Positions 28,266 through 36,605 of a stretch of 41,128 nucleotides of DNA are shown here, one piece after another; the first letter of the stretch is position 1; each line of letters begins with the position of its first letter. The notes beneath the pieces are model-generated. The model was not told the origin of the DNA and did no database searches. It worked only from the letters and a program-made list of their open reading frames with translations. The stretch lies in assembly GCF_021246465.1 (NCBI RefSeq), contig NZ_JAHRHK010000007.1, positions 1 through 41,128 on the forward strand, read 5' to 3'. The DNA comes from Nocardioides sp. R-C-SC26. GTDB taxonomy: Bacteria > Actinomycetota > Actinomycetes > Propionibacteriales > Nocardioidaceae. The position numbers and the translations under genes were made by a program.

Positions 28266-29636
28266 ATGAGTGAGCACCTGCAGCAGGCAGCGAAGGATCA
28301 TCTCTGGCTGCACTTCACCCGCCACGGTGGCTACGTCGGGCCCGACGCCGTCGACGTGCCGGTGATGGTGCGCGGCGAGGGCGCCTACCTCTACGACTCC
28401 GCCGGCAAGCGCTACCTCGACGGCCTCGCCGGACTCTTCGTCTCCCAACTGGGTCACGGCCGCACCGAGCTCGCCGACGCCGGAGCGGCCCAGGCACGCG
28501 AGCTCGCGTTCATGCCGCTGTGGTCCTACGCGCACCCGCCGGCGATCGAGCTCGCGGAGAAGGTGGCGGGATACGCCCCCGGCGATCTCAACCGGGTCTT
28601 CTTCACCAGCGGTGGCGGTGAGGCGGTCGAGAGTGCGTGGAAGCTGGCGAAGAACTACTTCAAGCTCACCGGCAAGCCGATGAAGCACAAGGTGATCAGC
28701 CGCACGATCGCCTACCACGGCACCACCCAGGGCGCGTTGTCGATCACCGGCCTCCCGCTGCTCAAGCAGCAGTTCGAGCCCCTGGTGCCGTCGACCTTCC
28801 GCGTGCCCAACACCAACATCTACCGCGCTCCCCTGCACGGGGACGACCCGGAGGCGTTCGGACGCTGGGCCGCCGACCAGATCGGCGTGGCCATCGAGCA
28901 GGAGGGCCCCGACACCGTCGCAGCCGTCTTCCTGGAGCCCGTGCAGAACGCCGGCGGCTGCTTCCCCCCGCCGCCCGGCTACTTCGACCGGGTGCGCGAG
29001 ATCTGCGACGAGCACGACGTCCTCCTGGTCTCCGACGAGGTGATCTGCGCCTTCGGTCGCCTGGGCACGATGTTCGGCGCCGAGCGCTACGGCTACCAGC
29101 CCGACATCATCACGTGCGCCAAGGGCATCACGTCCGGCTACGCCCCGCTCGGCGCGATGATCGCCTCGGACCGCCTGATGGAGCCGTTCCTGGCCGAGGG
29201 TGCGATGTTCGCCCACGGCTACACCTTCGGCGGCCATCCGGTGTCCACTGCGGTCGGCCTGCGCAACCTGCAGCTCTTCGAGTCCGAGGGCGTCCTGGAG
29301 CACGTGCGCGCCAATGAAGGCGGCTTCCGCGCCACGCTGGAACGACTGCTCGACCTGCCGATCGTGGGTGACGTCCGCGGCGACGGCTACTTCTACGGAA
29401 TCGAACTCGTCAAGGACAAGGCGACCAAGGAGTCCTTCACCGCCGAGGAGTCCGAGCGTCTCCTGTACGGCTTCGTCTCCAAGCAGCTCTTCGCCGAGGG
29501 GCTCTACTGCCGAGCCGACGACCGAGGCGACCCGGTCGTCCAGCTCGCACCGCCGCTGATCTGCGACCAGCAGCACTTCGACGAGATGGAGCAGATCCTG
29601 CGCACCGTGCTCGACAAGGCCTGGTCGCTGCTCTGA
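28266..29636 (+). CDS. Class III aminotransferase, probable putrescine/diamine aminotransferase
   Basis: PLP enzyme of 456 residues in the omega-amino acid/diamine aminotransferase group. Motifs: FFTSGGGEAVESAWKLAKNY, ISRTIAYHGTTQGALSITG, AAVFLEPVQNAGGCFPPPPG, LLVSDEVICAFGRLG and the PLP lysine in CAKGITSGYAPLGAMIAS. It resembles putrescine-pyruvate type enzymes, which would yield 4-aminobutanal for the divergent aldehyde dehydrogenase. A GGAG sequence lies just before the ATG. Downstream is a tandem repeat with a terminator-like hairpin. Confidence 0.88.
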   Translation: MSEHLQQAAKDHLWLHFTRHGGYVGPDAVDVPVMVRGEGAYLYDSAGKRYLDGLAGLFVSQLGHGRTELADAGAAQARELAFMPLWSYAHPPAIELAEKVAGYAPGDLNRVFFTSGGGEAVESAWKLAKNYFKLTGKPMKHKVISRTIAYHGTTQGALSITGLPLLKQQFEPLVPSTFRVPNTNIYRAPLHGDDPEAFGRWAADQIGVAIEQEGPDTVAAVFLEPVQNAGGCFPPPPGYFDRVREICDEHDVLLVSDEVICAFGRLGTMFGAERYGYQPDIITCAKGITSGYAPLGAMIASDRLMEPFLAEGAMFAHGYTFGGHPVSTAVGLRNLQLFESEGVLEHVRANEGGFRATLERLLDLPIVGDVRGDGYFYGIELVKDKATKESFTAEESERLLYGFVSKQLFAEGLYCRADDRGDPVVQLAPPLICDQQHFDEMEQILRTVLDKAWSLL

Positions 29637-29637
29637 C

Positions 29638-29685
29638 GGTCATCGAGCCTGTCGGTCATCGAGCCTGTCGGTCATCGAGCCTGTC
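29638..29685 (+). repeat. Three tandem copies of a 16-bp unit
   Basis: GGTCATCGAGCCTGTC is repeated exactly three times at 29638, 29654 and 29670, starting two bases after the aminotransferase stop. Confidence 0.9.
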
Positions 29686-29712
29686 GAGATGCCCGCGGTC
29701 TCGACAAGCTCG
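29676..29712 (+). terminator. REP-like terminator hairpin
   Basis: CGAGCCTGTCGAGA (29676-29689) pairs with TCTCGACAAGCTCG (29699-29712) with one mismatch and a nine-base loop. The left arm is the end of the third tandem repeat. Confidence 0.7.
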
Positions 29713-29782
29713 ACCACCGGGCGGGAGCACGGCGTCCGATATCGACGAGCGTCGTCGGTCTCGGGAGCCGTAGCGTGAAGCT

Positions 29783-30730
29783 GTGACCTCACGGAGCCCG
29801 TCCGACCAGGAGGCGCGGCAGCGCTGGCTCTCGATCGGCGCCGTCGCGATCACCCTGGTGCTGTGGGCCTCGGCGTTCGTCGCGATCCGGCACCTCGGTC
29901 ACGACTTCTCGCCGGGCGCGCTGTCGCTGGGGCGACTCGCGATCGGCGCGCTGGCACTGGCGTGCGTGGCCCTCCCACGCGGCCTACCGCGGCCCGACGG
30001 ACGCGCCTGGTCGGGCATCGTCGTCATCGGCGTGCTCTGGTACGCGGTGTACATGGTGGCGCTGAACGAGGGCGAGCGGCGGGTGGACGCCGGAACCGCA
30101 GCGATGCTGATCCAGGTCTCCCCCGTGCTGGTCGCCGTGCTCGCCGCGATCTTCCTGCGCGAGAGGTTCACCCCTCGTCTCGGCATCGGGCTGGCCCTGG
30201 CGTTCGGCGGCGTCGCCGTGATCGGACTGGCCAGCTCCGACAGCGGTGGCCGCGACGCGCTCGGCGTGGCGCTCTGCCTGGTCTCCGCGGCGGCGTACTC
30301 GGTGGCGATGATCGTGCAGAAACCTCTGCTCGCGCGGGTCGCGCCGATCCACGTCACCTGGCTGGCCTGCACGATCGGCGCGATCGTCTGCCTTCCCTTC
30401 GCGCCAGCGCTGATGGGCGAGCTCGGTCGTGCGCCCGCGTCGTCGATCTGGTGGTTGATCTACCTCGGTGTCTTCCCGACCGCGCTCGCCTTCACCACCT
30501 ACGCCTACGCCCTGCAGTTCATGACGGCGTCCAGCCTCGGGATCACCACCTATCTCGTACCGGTCATCACCATCGCGATGAGCGCGCTGCTGCTCGGCGA
30601 GGTGCCGCCCTCGTTGGCCTACGTCGGCGGGGCGCTCGCCCTCGTCGGCGTCGGTGTCGCGCGCAGCACGTCACGCGCGGGACGACGAGCCTCCCTCCCC
30701 GTCGTCGAGGAGCCGGCCACGGAGCGGTGA
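29783..30730 (+). CDS. DMT/EamA family transporter
   Basis: 315-residue, ten-helix exporter of the drug/metabolite family. Signature segments: AITLVLWASAFVAIRHLG, GTAAMLIQVSPVLVAVLAAIFLRER in repeat one and SSLGITTYLVPVITIAMSALLLGEV in repeat two. GTG start at 29783. It lies downstream of the aminotransferase across a hairpin; a role in exporting amines or amino acids is inferred from the surrounding catabolic genes. The window holds a second, unrelated-looking member at 23025-23945. Confidence 0.88.
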   Translation: MTSRSPSDQEARQRWLSIGAVAITLVLWASAFVAIRHLGHDFSPGALSLGRLAIGALALACVALPRGLPRPDGRAWSGIVVIGVLWYAVYMVALNEGERRVDAGTAAMLIQVSPVLVAVLAAIFLRERFTPRLGIGLALAFGGVAVIGLASSDSGGRDALGVALCLVSAAAYSVAMIVQKPLLARVAPIHVTWLACTIGAIVCLPFAPALMGELGRAPASSIWWLIYLGVFPTALAFTTYAYALQFMTASSLGITTYLVPVITIAMSALLLGEVPPSLAYVGGALALVGVGVARSTSRAGRRASLPVVEEPATER

Positions 30731-30739
30731 GCTCTCGCA

Positions 30740-30960
30740 ACGGTCGCAGCGCGACCTCCTCGACCACCAGCACCCCCGGTGGTTGAGGAGCCCCGCGAGG
30801 AACGAGCGGGGCGTCACGAAACCCCCGCCGGCCAAGGCAGGCGCGCACCCTCACCAGGTCTCGTGACGGTCGCAGAGCGACCTCCTCGACCACCGGAGAC
30901 CGGCAGAGCGACCTCCTCGACCACCGAAGACCGGCAGAGCGACTCCTCGACCGCCGTGCC
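30740..30960. repeat. Cluster of degenerate REP-like units
   Basis: Four imperfect copies of a unit with core AGCGACCTCCTCGACCACC recur near 30750, 30870, 30905 and 30937. The first forms a hairpin with the downstream GGTGGTTGAGGAG (about 30778). The stretch separates convergent genes and probably also terminates both. No gene is seen. Confidence 0.75.
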
Positions 30961-30967
30961 GGCCGAC

Positions 30968-32380
30968 TCAGGAGTCGAACCCCAGCCCGAGGCGGTCCAG
31001 GGTGCGCAACCAGAGGTCTCGGCGGCCGCCCTGCTCGTCGGCCCTGGCGATCGAGCGGCGCGTGAGGTTGATGCCGAGCGAGCGCACCGGCTCGGGCGGG
31101 AACGGAAGCGGGCGCTCGCGCACCATGCGCAGGGCCGTGCGCTCGGTCTCCTCGCCGTGCAGCAGGTCGAGCATCACATCGGCTCCGAAGCGCGTGGCGG
31201 CGACACCCAGACCGGTGTAGCCCAGTGCGTAGGCGACCCGGCCCTGCCAGGCCGTGCCGAAGAAGGCGGCGAACCGCGAGCAGGTGTCGATCACGCCACC
31301 CCAGCGATGGGAGAACCGCAGACCCTCGAGCTGGGGGAAGGTCTCGAAGAAGTGGGCGGCGAGCCGACCGTGCGTCTCCTCCGACTGCTCCAGCGAGCGA
31401 GCGATCCGCGACCCGGCGTAGTAGACGGCGTCGTAGCCGCCCCACAGGATCCGGTCATCTCGCGTGAGCCGGTAGTAGTGGAACTGGTTGGCGGCATCAC
31501 CGATGCCCTCGCGCCCCGCCCACCCGACGGCGGCCCGCTGCTCCCGCGTGAGCGGCTCACTCATCAGCACGTAGTCGTAGACCGGCACGGTCATCGACCG
31601 CAGCCGGCGAAGCAGTGGTCGGAAGGCGTTGGTCGCGAGCACCACCTGACGCGCCCGCGCCGAGCCCGCGTCGGCTACGACCCTCACGCCGTCACCGGCG
31701 CGCACGACGTCGCGCACGTACGTGCCCTCCACGATGCGGACCCCGGAGTCCAGGCACGCCTGCCGGAGCCCCCACGCCAGGCGAGCCGGTTCGACCAGAG
31801 CGGTCCCCTGCGCCTCTCGGAGAGCCGCCCGATACGTGGGCGAGTGGACGGCGGAGCGCGTCGCCGTCTCATCGAGGAGGTCCACCTCGTGACCGTGGGC
31901 CCGCATCTGCTCGGCGAGCACGGCGAGCTCCGCGGCCTGCCACGGCTGCGTCGCGACGGTCAGCTCGCCGGTGCGCTCCCAGCGACAGTCGATGCCGTGT
32001 CGGCTGATCGTCTCCCCGATGGCGTCGAGATTCGCCGTGCCGAGCCGGTCCAGGACATCGAGCTCCTCGGGCCAGCGCTGGACGCCGTTGCCGAAGCCGT
32101 GGGTGAGCGACGCCGAGGCGAAGCCACCGTTGCGGCCGCTGGCCTCGTCGCCGCACCGCCCCGCCTCCAGCAGCACCACGCGCCGTCCGGGATCCCGTTC
32201 GACGGCACGCAGCGCCGTCCAGAGTCCGGTGTACCCGCCACCGACCACGGCGAGGTCGCACTCGAGGCCGCCGCGCAGCGGATCGAGCCGTTCCGGGGCG
32301 TCGGGCCACTCCTCGGTATCGAGCCAGTAGGGCCGTCGCCGGGCCCCGGTCAGCGCTTCGGCCGCCCAACTGCCGGCCAT
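30968..32380 (-). CDS. FAD-dependent amine/amino acid oxidoreductase (DAO fold, PuuB-like)
   Basis: 470-residue flavoprotein. The dinucleotide motif is DLAVVGGGYTGLWTALRAVE, followed by LLEAGRCGDEASGRNGGF, typical of the glycine oxidase/gamma-glutamylputrescine oxidoreductase group. The C-terminal FAD segment reads YALGYTGLGVAATRFGAD. ATG at 32380, seven bases after the potC stop, so it belongs to the polyamine importer operon. It probably oxidises an amine nitrogen-carbon bond in a polyamine or its conjugate; no glutamylputrescine synthetase gene is present in the window, so a free polyamine is equally possible. Confidence 0.88.
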   Translation of the reverse strand: MAGSWAAEALTGARRRPYWLDTEEWPDAPERLDPLRGGLECDLAVVGGGYTGLWTALRAVERDPGRRVVLLEAGRCGDEASGRNGGFASASLTHGFGNGVQRWPEELDVLDRLGTANLDAIGETISRHGIDCRWERTGELTVATQPWQAAELAVLAEQMRAHGHEVDLLDETATRSAVHSPTYRAALREAQGTALVEPARLAWGLRQACLDSGVRIVEGTYVRDVVRAGDGVRVVADAGSARARQVVLATNAFRPLLRRLRSMTVPVYDYVLMSEPLTREQRAAVGWAGREGIGDAANQFHYYRLTRDDRILWGGYDAVYYAGSRIARSLEQSEETHGRLAAHFFETFPQLEGLRFSHRWGGVIDTCSRFAAFFGTAWQGRVAYALGYTGLGVAATRFGADVMLDLLHGEETERTALRMVRERPLPFPPEPVRSLGINLTRRSIARADEQGGRRDLWLRTLDRLGLGFDS

Positions 32381-32387
32381 CAGGCGA

Positions 32388-33230
32388 TCACGCCGGACGT
32401 CGGCGCCGGCTGCGCAGCTCGCCGATCAGCACGATCGTCACCGACAGCACGATCATGACCGTGCCGATGACGTTGATCTGCATGGGCACCGTCCGCCGGC
32501 TCACGCCCCACACGTACATCGGGAACGTCGTGGTGTTGCCCGAGTTCAGGTTCGTGATGATGAAGTCGTCGAAGGAGAGCGAGAAGCTCAACAGCGCGGC
32601 GCCGAGGATCCCGGGGAAGACCAGCGGGAAAGTGACCCGCCAGAAGGTCTGGGACGGCGTCGCGTAGAGGTCCATCGCCGCCTGCTCGAGGTTGTCGTCC
32701 ATGCCGGCCAGCCGGGCCCGCACGGTGACCACGACGAACGACAGGCAGAACATGATGTGGGCGACCAGGATCGTCCAGAACCCGAGCTGCCCGCCGAGGC
32801 CCGCCGCCACGAACATCGCCAACAGCGAGGAGCCGAGCACGATCTCGGGTGCCGCCATCGGCATGAAGATCAGCAGGTTGGACGACGAGCGTCCGATGAA
32901 GTCGTGCCGCACGAGCGCGAAGGCGGCGAGCGTGCCGAGGATCGTGGAGACGACCGTGGCGAGGAGTCCGATCTCGATGCTGCGCAGCAGCGACTCGCAC
33001 ATCGCCGGATCTGCACAGGGGTTCTTCCAGTTGTCGAGGGTGAACCCGGAGAACTTGTAGATCTTCGACTGCTCGCTGACCGGCTTGTTGAAGCTCATCA
33101 GCACCACGACCGCGATCGGGACGAACGTGTAGGCGAGCACCACCAGGCCCAGGCCGAGCACGAGGCGCTCGCGCATCCACCGACCCAGGCGCGTGCCTGC
33201 CCCGCCCGACCTCGGTGTCATGACCGCCAT
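32388..33230 (-). CDS. potC: Polyamine ABC transporter permease (PotC-like)
   Basis: Inner-membrane permease of 280 residues with about six helices. The EAA loop reads NLEQAAMDLYATPSQTFWRVTFPLVFPGI, the contact site for the ATPase. The helix SFSLSFDDFIITNLNSG is typical of PotC, including the FDDF acidic pair. The ATG overlaps the potB stop by one base. Confidence 0.93.
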   Translation of the reverse strand: MAVMTPRSGGAGTRLGRWMRERLVLGLGLVVLAYTFVPIAVVVLMSFNKPVSEQSKIYKFSGFTLDNWKNPCADPAMCESLLRSIEIGLLATVVSTILGTLAAFALVRHDFIGRSSSNLLIFMPMAAPEIVLGSSLLAMFVAAGLGGQLGFWTILVAHIMFCLSFVVVTVRARLAGMDDNLEQAAMDLYATPSQTFWRVTFPLVFPGILGAALLSFSLSFDDFIITNLNSGNTTTFPMYVWGVSRRTVPMQINVIGTVMIVLSVTIVLIGELRSRRRRPA

Positions 33231-34093
33231 CAGAGGAGCTCCTCGGTCCCGGCCCGACGCACGTAGACGAGCACGAGCGCGAGGATCATCGTCATCAGGA
33301 TCACCGACAGGGCCGCGGCGGCCGGGTAGTCGTTGGCGTCGGTGAACAGGCTCTGGATGACGTTGCCGATCATCCGGGTGTTGGTGTTGCCGAGCAGCTC
33401 AGCGTTGATGTAGTCGCCGACGGCCGGGATGAACGTCAACAGCGTGCCGGAGACGACGCCGGGCAGGGAGAGCGGCCAGGTCACCTTGAAGAACGTGGTG
33501 ATCGGATTGGCGTACAGGTCGCCGGAGGCCTCGATGAGGCGATAGTCCACCCGGTCGAGGCTGGCGAAGAGCGGCAGCACCATGAACGGCAGGAAGTTGT
33601 AGGTCAGACCCGCGATCACCGCGACGGGCGTGGCGAGCAGGCGCCCGTCGTCCCCGAGGATCTGGAGGAACTGGAGGGTGTTCACGATGAATCCGTCGTC
33701 GGCGAGGAGCAGCTTCCACGACAGCGTGCGCACCAGGAAGCTGGTGAAGAACGGCGCGATCACCAGTACCAGCATCAAGATCTTCCACCGGCCGGCCTTG
33801 AAGGCGATGGCGTAGGCCAGCACGTACCCCAGCACCAGGCACAGCACCGTCGCGACGCCGCCGTAGGCCAGCGAGCGCAACAGCGGCTGCCAGTAGTCGG
33901 TGATCGCGTCGACGAAGTTGCCGAACGCGTACGTCATCTCGTAGCCGCGGAAATCCGAGCCGGACGGGTCGTACAGGCTGGTGGCGATGAGGGAGTAGAA
34001 CGGCAGGGCGAAGAAGGCGAGCAGGTAGAGGGCACCCGGGATGACGAGCAGGTACCCGGTCTTCCCGCGCTTGCGGGTCATCTCGCTCGCCAC
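33230..34093 (-). CDS. potB: Polyamine ABC transporter permease (PotB-like)
   Basis: 287-residue permease from the GTG at 34093, three bases beyond the potA stop; an ATG at 34081 is an alternative four codons later. Features: N-terminal helix LLVIPGALYLLAFFALPFYS, APFFTSFLVRTLSWKLLL and the EAA loop RLIEASGDLYANPITTFFKVTWPLSLPGV. The usual acidic PotB segment FIPAVGDYINAELLG is present. Pairs with PotC as the transmembrane channel. Confidence 0.93.
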   Translation of the reverse strand: MASEMTRKRGKTGYLLVIPGALYLLAFFALPFYSLIATSLYDPSGSDFRGYEMTYAFGNFVDAITDYWQPLLRSLAYGGVATVLCLVLGYVLAYAIAFKAGRWKILMLVLVIAPFFTSFLVRTLSWKLLLADDGFIVNTLQFLQILGDDGRLLATPVAVIAGLTYNFLPFMVLPLFASLDRVDYRLIEASGDLYANPITTFFKVTWPLSLPGVVSGTLLTFIPAVGDYINAELLGNTNTRMIGNVIQSLFTDANDYPAAAALSVILMTMILALVLVYVRRAGTEELL

Positions 34094-34095
34094 GG

Positions 34096-35265
34096 CTACA
34101 GCGCCGCGCCGGCGCTGGCGTCCTGCGCGTGGTCGAGGAGGAAGGCGTACTCGGGCCGCCACGAGAGCTCGACGGCGTCGCCGACGGCGAAGATGCGCAC
34201 GCGGCCGGTGTTCTGGGAGAACACCTGCAGCTCCTGACCCCACGGCATCCGCACCAGGTAGGCGGTGGAGACGCCGACGAAGCTCACGTCGCTGACGACG
34301 CCGCCCGGGATGGTGTTGCCAGGGGCGTCGAGTTGCTCCCCGACCTCCCCGATCAGCACCTTCTCCGGCCGGATCCCGACCCAGCCACGATCGCTGTCGG
34401 TGTGCGTCCGGTTCGCGGGCACCGAGACTGCGATGCCGTGCATGTCGACCGTGGTGATGTCGGCGCTGCGGGAGACGACACTGCCGGCGATCAGATTCGA
34501 CTGGCCGAGGAAGTTGGCGACGAAGGTCGAGCGCGGGTTCTCATACAGTTCCGCCGGCGCGCCCATCTGCTCGATCACACCGCCGTTCATCACCGCGACC
34601 GTGTCGGCCATCGTCATGGCCTCCTCCTGATCGTGGGTGACGTGGATGAACGTCAGTCCGACCTCGGTCTGGATCCGCTTGAGCTCGATCTGCATGGCGC
34701 GCCGCAACTTCAGGTCGAGCGCGCCGAGGGGCTCGTCGAGGAGCAGCACCTCGGGCTTGTTGATCAGCGCCCGCGCGAGCGCGACGCGCTGCTGCTGCCC
34801 GCCCGAGAGCTGCGCGGGCTTCTTGCGGGACTGGCTGGAGAGTTCGACCAGGTCGAGCATCTGGCGCACCTGCTCGTCGACGTCCTTCTGCCGACGGCGC
34901 CGCAGCCCGAAGGCCACGTTCTCGGCGATGTCGAGATGCGGGAAGAGCGCGTAGGACTGGAAGACGGTGTTGACGGGCCGCTGGTAGGGCTTGGCGTGGG
35001 TGATGTCGCGCCCAGCCAGCTCGATCGTGCCGGACGTCGGTGACTCCAGGCCGGCGATCATCCGCAACGTCGTCGTCTTGCCGCACCCCGAGGGCCCCAA
35101 CAGAGCGAAGAACGAGCCACTCGGCACCTCCAGGTCCAGCGAACGGACGGCGGTGAAGGTCGCGAACTCCTTCGTCAGAGCGCGCAGCCGCAGACCGGAT
35201 CCACCCCCCGCCCCCGCTGCGTCCTCGGACGCACGCTGCTGGTTCGGCTCAGCCACCTGTGACAT
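34096..35265 (-). CDS. potA: Polyamine ABC transporter ATP-binding protein (PotA-like)
   Basis: 389-residue ATPase. Walker A GPSGCGKTT, Q-loop FQSYALFPHL, signature LSGGQQQR, Walker B VLLLDEPLGALD and switch His in HVTHDQEEAM. The C-terminal third is a TOBE-type regulatory domain (about residues 285-380, GIRPEKVLIGE). The first 24 residues are a low-complexity lead. The start lies 17 bases inside the potD 3' end. Confidence 0.95.
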   Translation of the reverse strand: MSQVAEPNQQRASEDAAGAGGGSGLRLRALTKEFATFTAVRSLDLEVPSGSFFALLGPSGCGKTTTLRMIAGLESPTSGTIELAGRDITHAKPYQRPVNTVFQSYALFPHLDIAENVAFGLRRRRQKDVDEQVRQMLDLVELSSQSRKKPAQLSGGQQQRVALARALINKPEVLLLDEPLGALDLKLRRAMQIELKRIQTEVGLTFIHVTHDQEEAMTMADTVAVMNGGVIEQMGAPAELYENPRSTFVANFLGQSNLIAGSVVSRSADITTVDMHGIAVSVPANRTHTDSDRGWVGIRPEKVLIGEVGEQLDAPGNTIPGGVVSDVSFVGVSTAYLVRMPWGQELQVFSQNTGRVRIFAVGDAVELSWRPEYAFLLDHAQDASAGAAL

Positions 35266-36442
35266 CGGCCCAGTCCCTCTCGTAGGTCAGACTCGCCCGG
35301 TCGTCGAGGGCCATGAAGCCGTACGTGGCGGCGAGGGCGTCGTCGTCGGGGAAGATCAGCGGGTTGTCCACCAAGGAGGGATCGATGCCCTCCATCGCCT
35401 CGCGCGCTCCCTGCACCGGGCAGATGTAGTTCACCCAGGCCGCCAGTCGGGCGGCGACCTCCGGCTCGTAGAAGTAGTCGATCCAGGCCTCGGCGTTCGC
35501 GCCGTGCGTGGCGAGGTTCGGCACCATCATGTTGTCGCTCCACAGCATCAACCCCTCTTCGGGGACGACCCAGCGGATGTCGGGATTGTCGAGGGTCGCC
35601 TGGATGACGTCGCCCGACCATGCCTCGCACGCCAGCACGTTGCCGGAGGCCAGGTCGTTGAGGTAGTCGTTGCCCGAGAACGCCCGGATCTGCCCGTCGG
35701 CGACGACGCGGCGCAGCTCGTCGATGGCGTCGGCCCACTCGTCGGGAGTGAAGTCTCCGGGGTCGGCTCCCCGGGTGAGCAGCAAGAAGCCCATCGTGTC
35801 GCGCATCTCGGTCAGCAGGGTGACCCGGCCCTTGAGGTCCGCGCGAGTGAGCAGCTCGCTGAACGAGCGCACCTCCCCGACCTCCGCGGCGTTGTAGGCG
35901 ATACCGGTCAGACCGCTCTGCCACGGCGCGTGATACGTCAGATCCGGGTCCCACGGCCGGTTGCGGAGCGGCTCGATGAGATTGGCGTGCAGGTTCGGCA
36001 CCCGCTCGGCGTCGAGCGGCTGGATCCACCCGAGAGAGATCATCCGCGCCGCCATCCAGTCGGTGAGCATGATCATGTCGCGGCCGATGGGCTGGCAGTC
36101 GCCGAGCTGGTTGCGCACCTTGGCGTAGAACTCGGCGTTGTCGTTGATGTCGTCGGTGTACTCGACGGCGATGCCGGTGCGGCGCTGGAACTCCTGCAAC
36201 GTGGAGGTCTTCTTGCGTCGCGGATCGATGTAGCCCGTCCAGTTCGAGACCACCAGCCGCTTGTCGGTGGAGGACAGGTCGCCCGCCATGCAGTCCATCG
36301 GATCCTGCTGCGCGCCGTCGGCACTGAAGAACGGCAGCTTCAAGCCGGCCGCGCCGAGGCCGACCGCGGCCAGGCCTCCGCCCGCTCGCAGCAGCCGGCG
36401 GCGGGTCACCCCACCGCTCCCCGTCGACGCCGTCGCCGTCAT
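35249..36442 (-). CDS. potD: Polyamine ABC transporter substrate-binding protein (PotD-like)
   Basis: 397-residue exported binding protein from the ATG at 36442. Tat-type signal TRRRLLRAGGGLAAVGLGAA at about residues 13-32. Mature part contains LVVSNWTGYIDP, the PotD/PotF opening, then GRDMIMLTDWMAARMI and NDYLNDLASGNVLACEAWSGD. Acidic and aromatic residues fit polyamine binding, but spermidine versus putrescine cannot be decided. First gene of potD-A-B-C-FAD oxidoreductase; divergent from the Lrp gene with 163 bases between. Confidence 0.93.
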   Translation of the reverse strand: MTATASTGSGGVTRRRLLRAGGGLAAVGLGAAGLKLPFFSADGAQQDPMDCMAGDLSSTDKRLVVSNWTGYIDPRRKKTSTLQEFQRRTGIAVEYTDDINDNAEFYAKVRNQLGDCQPIGRDMIMLTDWMAARMISLGWIQPLDAERVPNLHANLIEPLRNRPWDPDLTYHAPWQSGLTGIAYNAAEVGEVRSFSELLTRADLKGRVTLLTEMRDTMGFLLLTRGADPGDFTPDEWADAIDELRRVVADGQIRAFSGNDYLNDLASGNVLACEAWSGDVIQATLDNPDIRWVVPEEGLMLWSDNMMVPNLATHGANAEAWIDYFYEPEVAARLAAWVNYICPVQGAREAMEGIDPSLVDNPLIFPDDDALAATYGFMALDDRASLTYERDWADVTGG

Positions 36443-36513
36443 CGAACCCCTCTCGCCGTGCCCTGCGAAGTGTCGGGATCGTGGCATGCGGCACCGGCCC
36501 ACCACAAGGGAAA

Positions 36514-36585
36514 CCGTTGATCGGAAACATGAACGCAACGGAATCCGAAGCAGAGACGCCGAGATCACGCGTCGACGATCAACGG
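36514..36585. promoter_or_regulatory. Putative Lrp operator cluster in the potD-Lrp divergent promoter
   Basis: Three CAACGG-containing boxes: CCGTTGATCG (36514-36523, inverted), GCAACGGAATC (36535-36545) and CGATCAACGG (36576-36585). The first and third form a perfect 10-bp inverted repeat with 62-bp spacing. The middle one is identical to both boxes between the ALDH and aminotransferase genes. Confidence 0.65.
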
Positions 36586-36592
36586 CCGCGGC

Positions 36593-36598
36593 TATCGT
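36593..36598 (+). promoter_or_regulatory. -10 element for leaderless Lrp-gene mRNA
   Basis: TATCGT ends seven bases before the ATG at 36606 and eight bases after the third CAACGG box; no ribosome binding site is present. Confidence 0.45.
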
Positions 36599-36605
36599 GC
36601 GAGTC

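Noticed and set aside
28227..29576. 449-codon minus-strand reading frame opposite the aminotransferase
   Set aside because: Pure antisense shadow of a well-supported PLP enzyme; no motif and no promoter.
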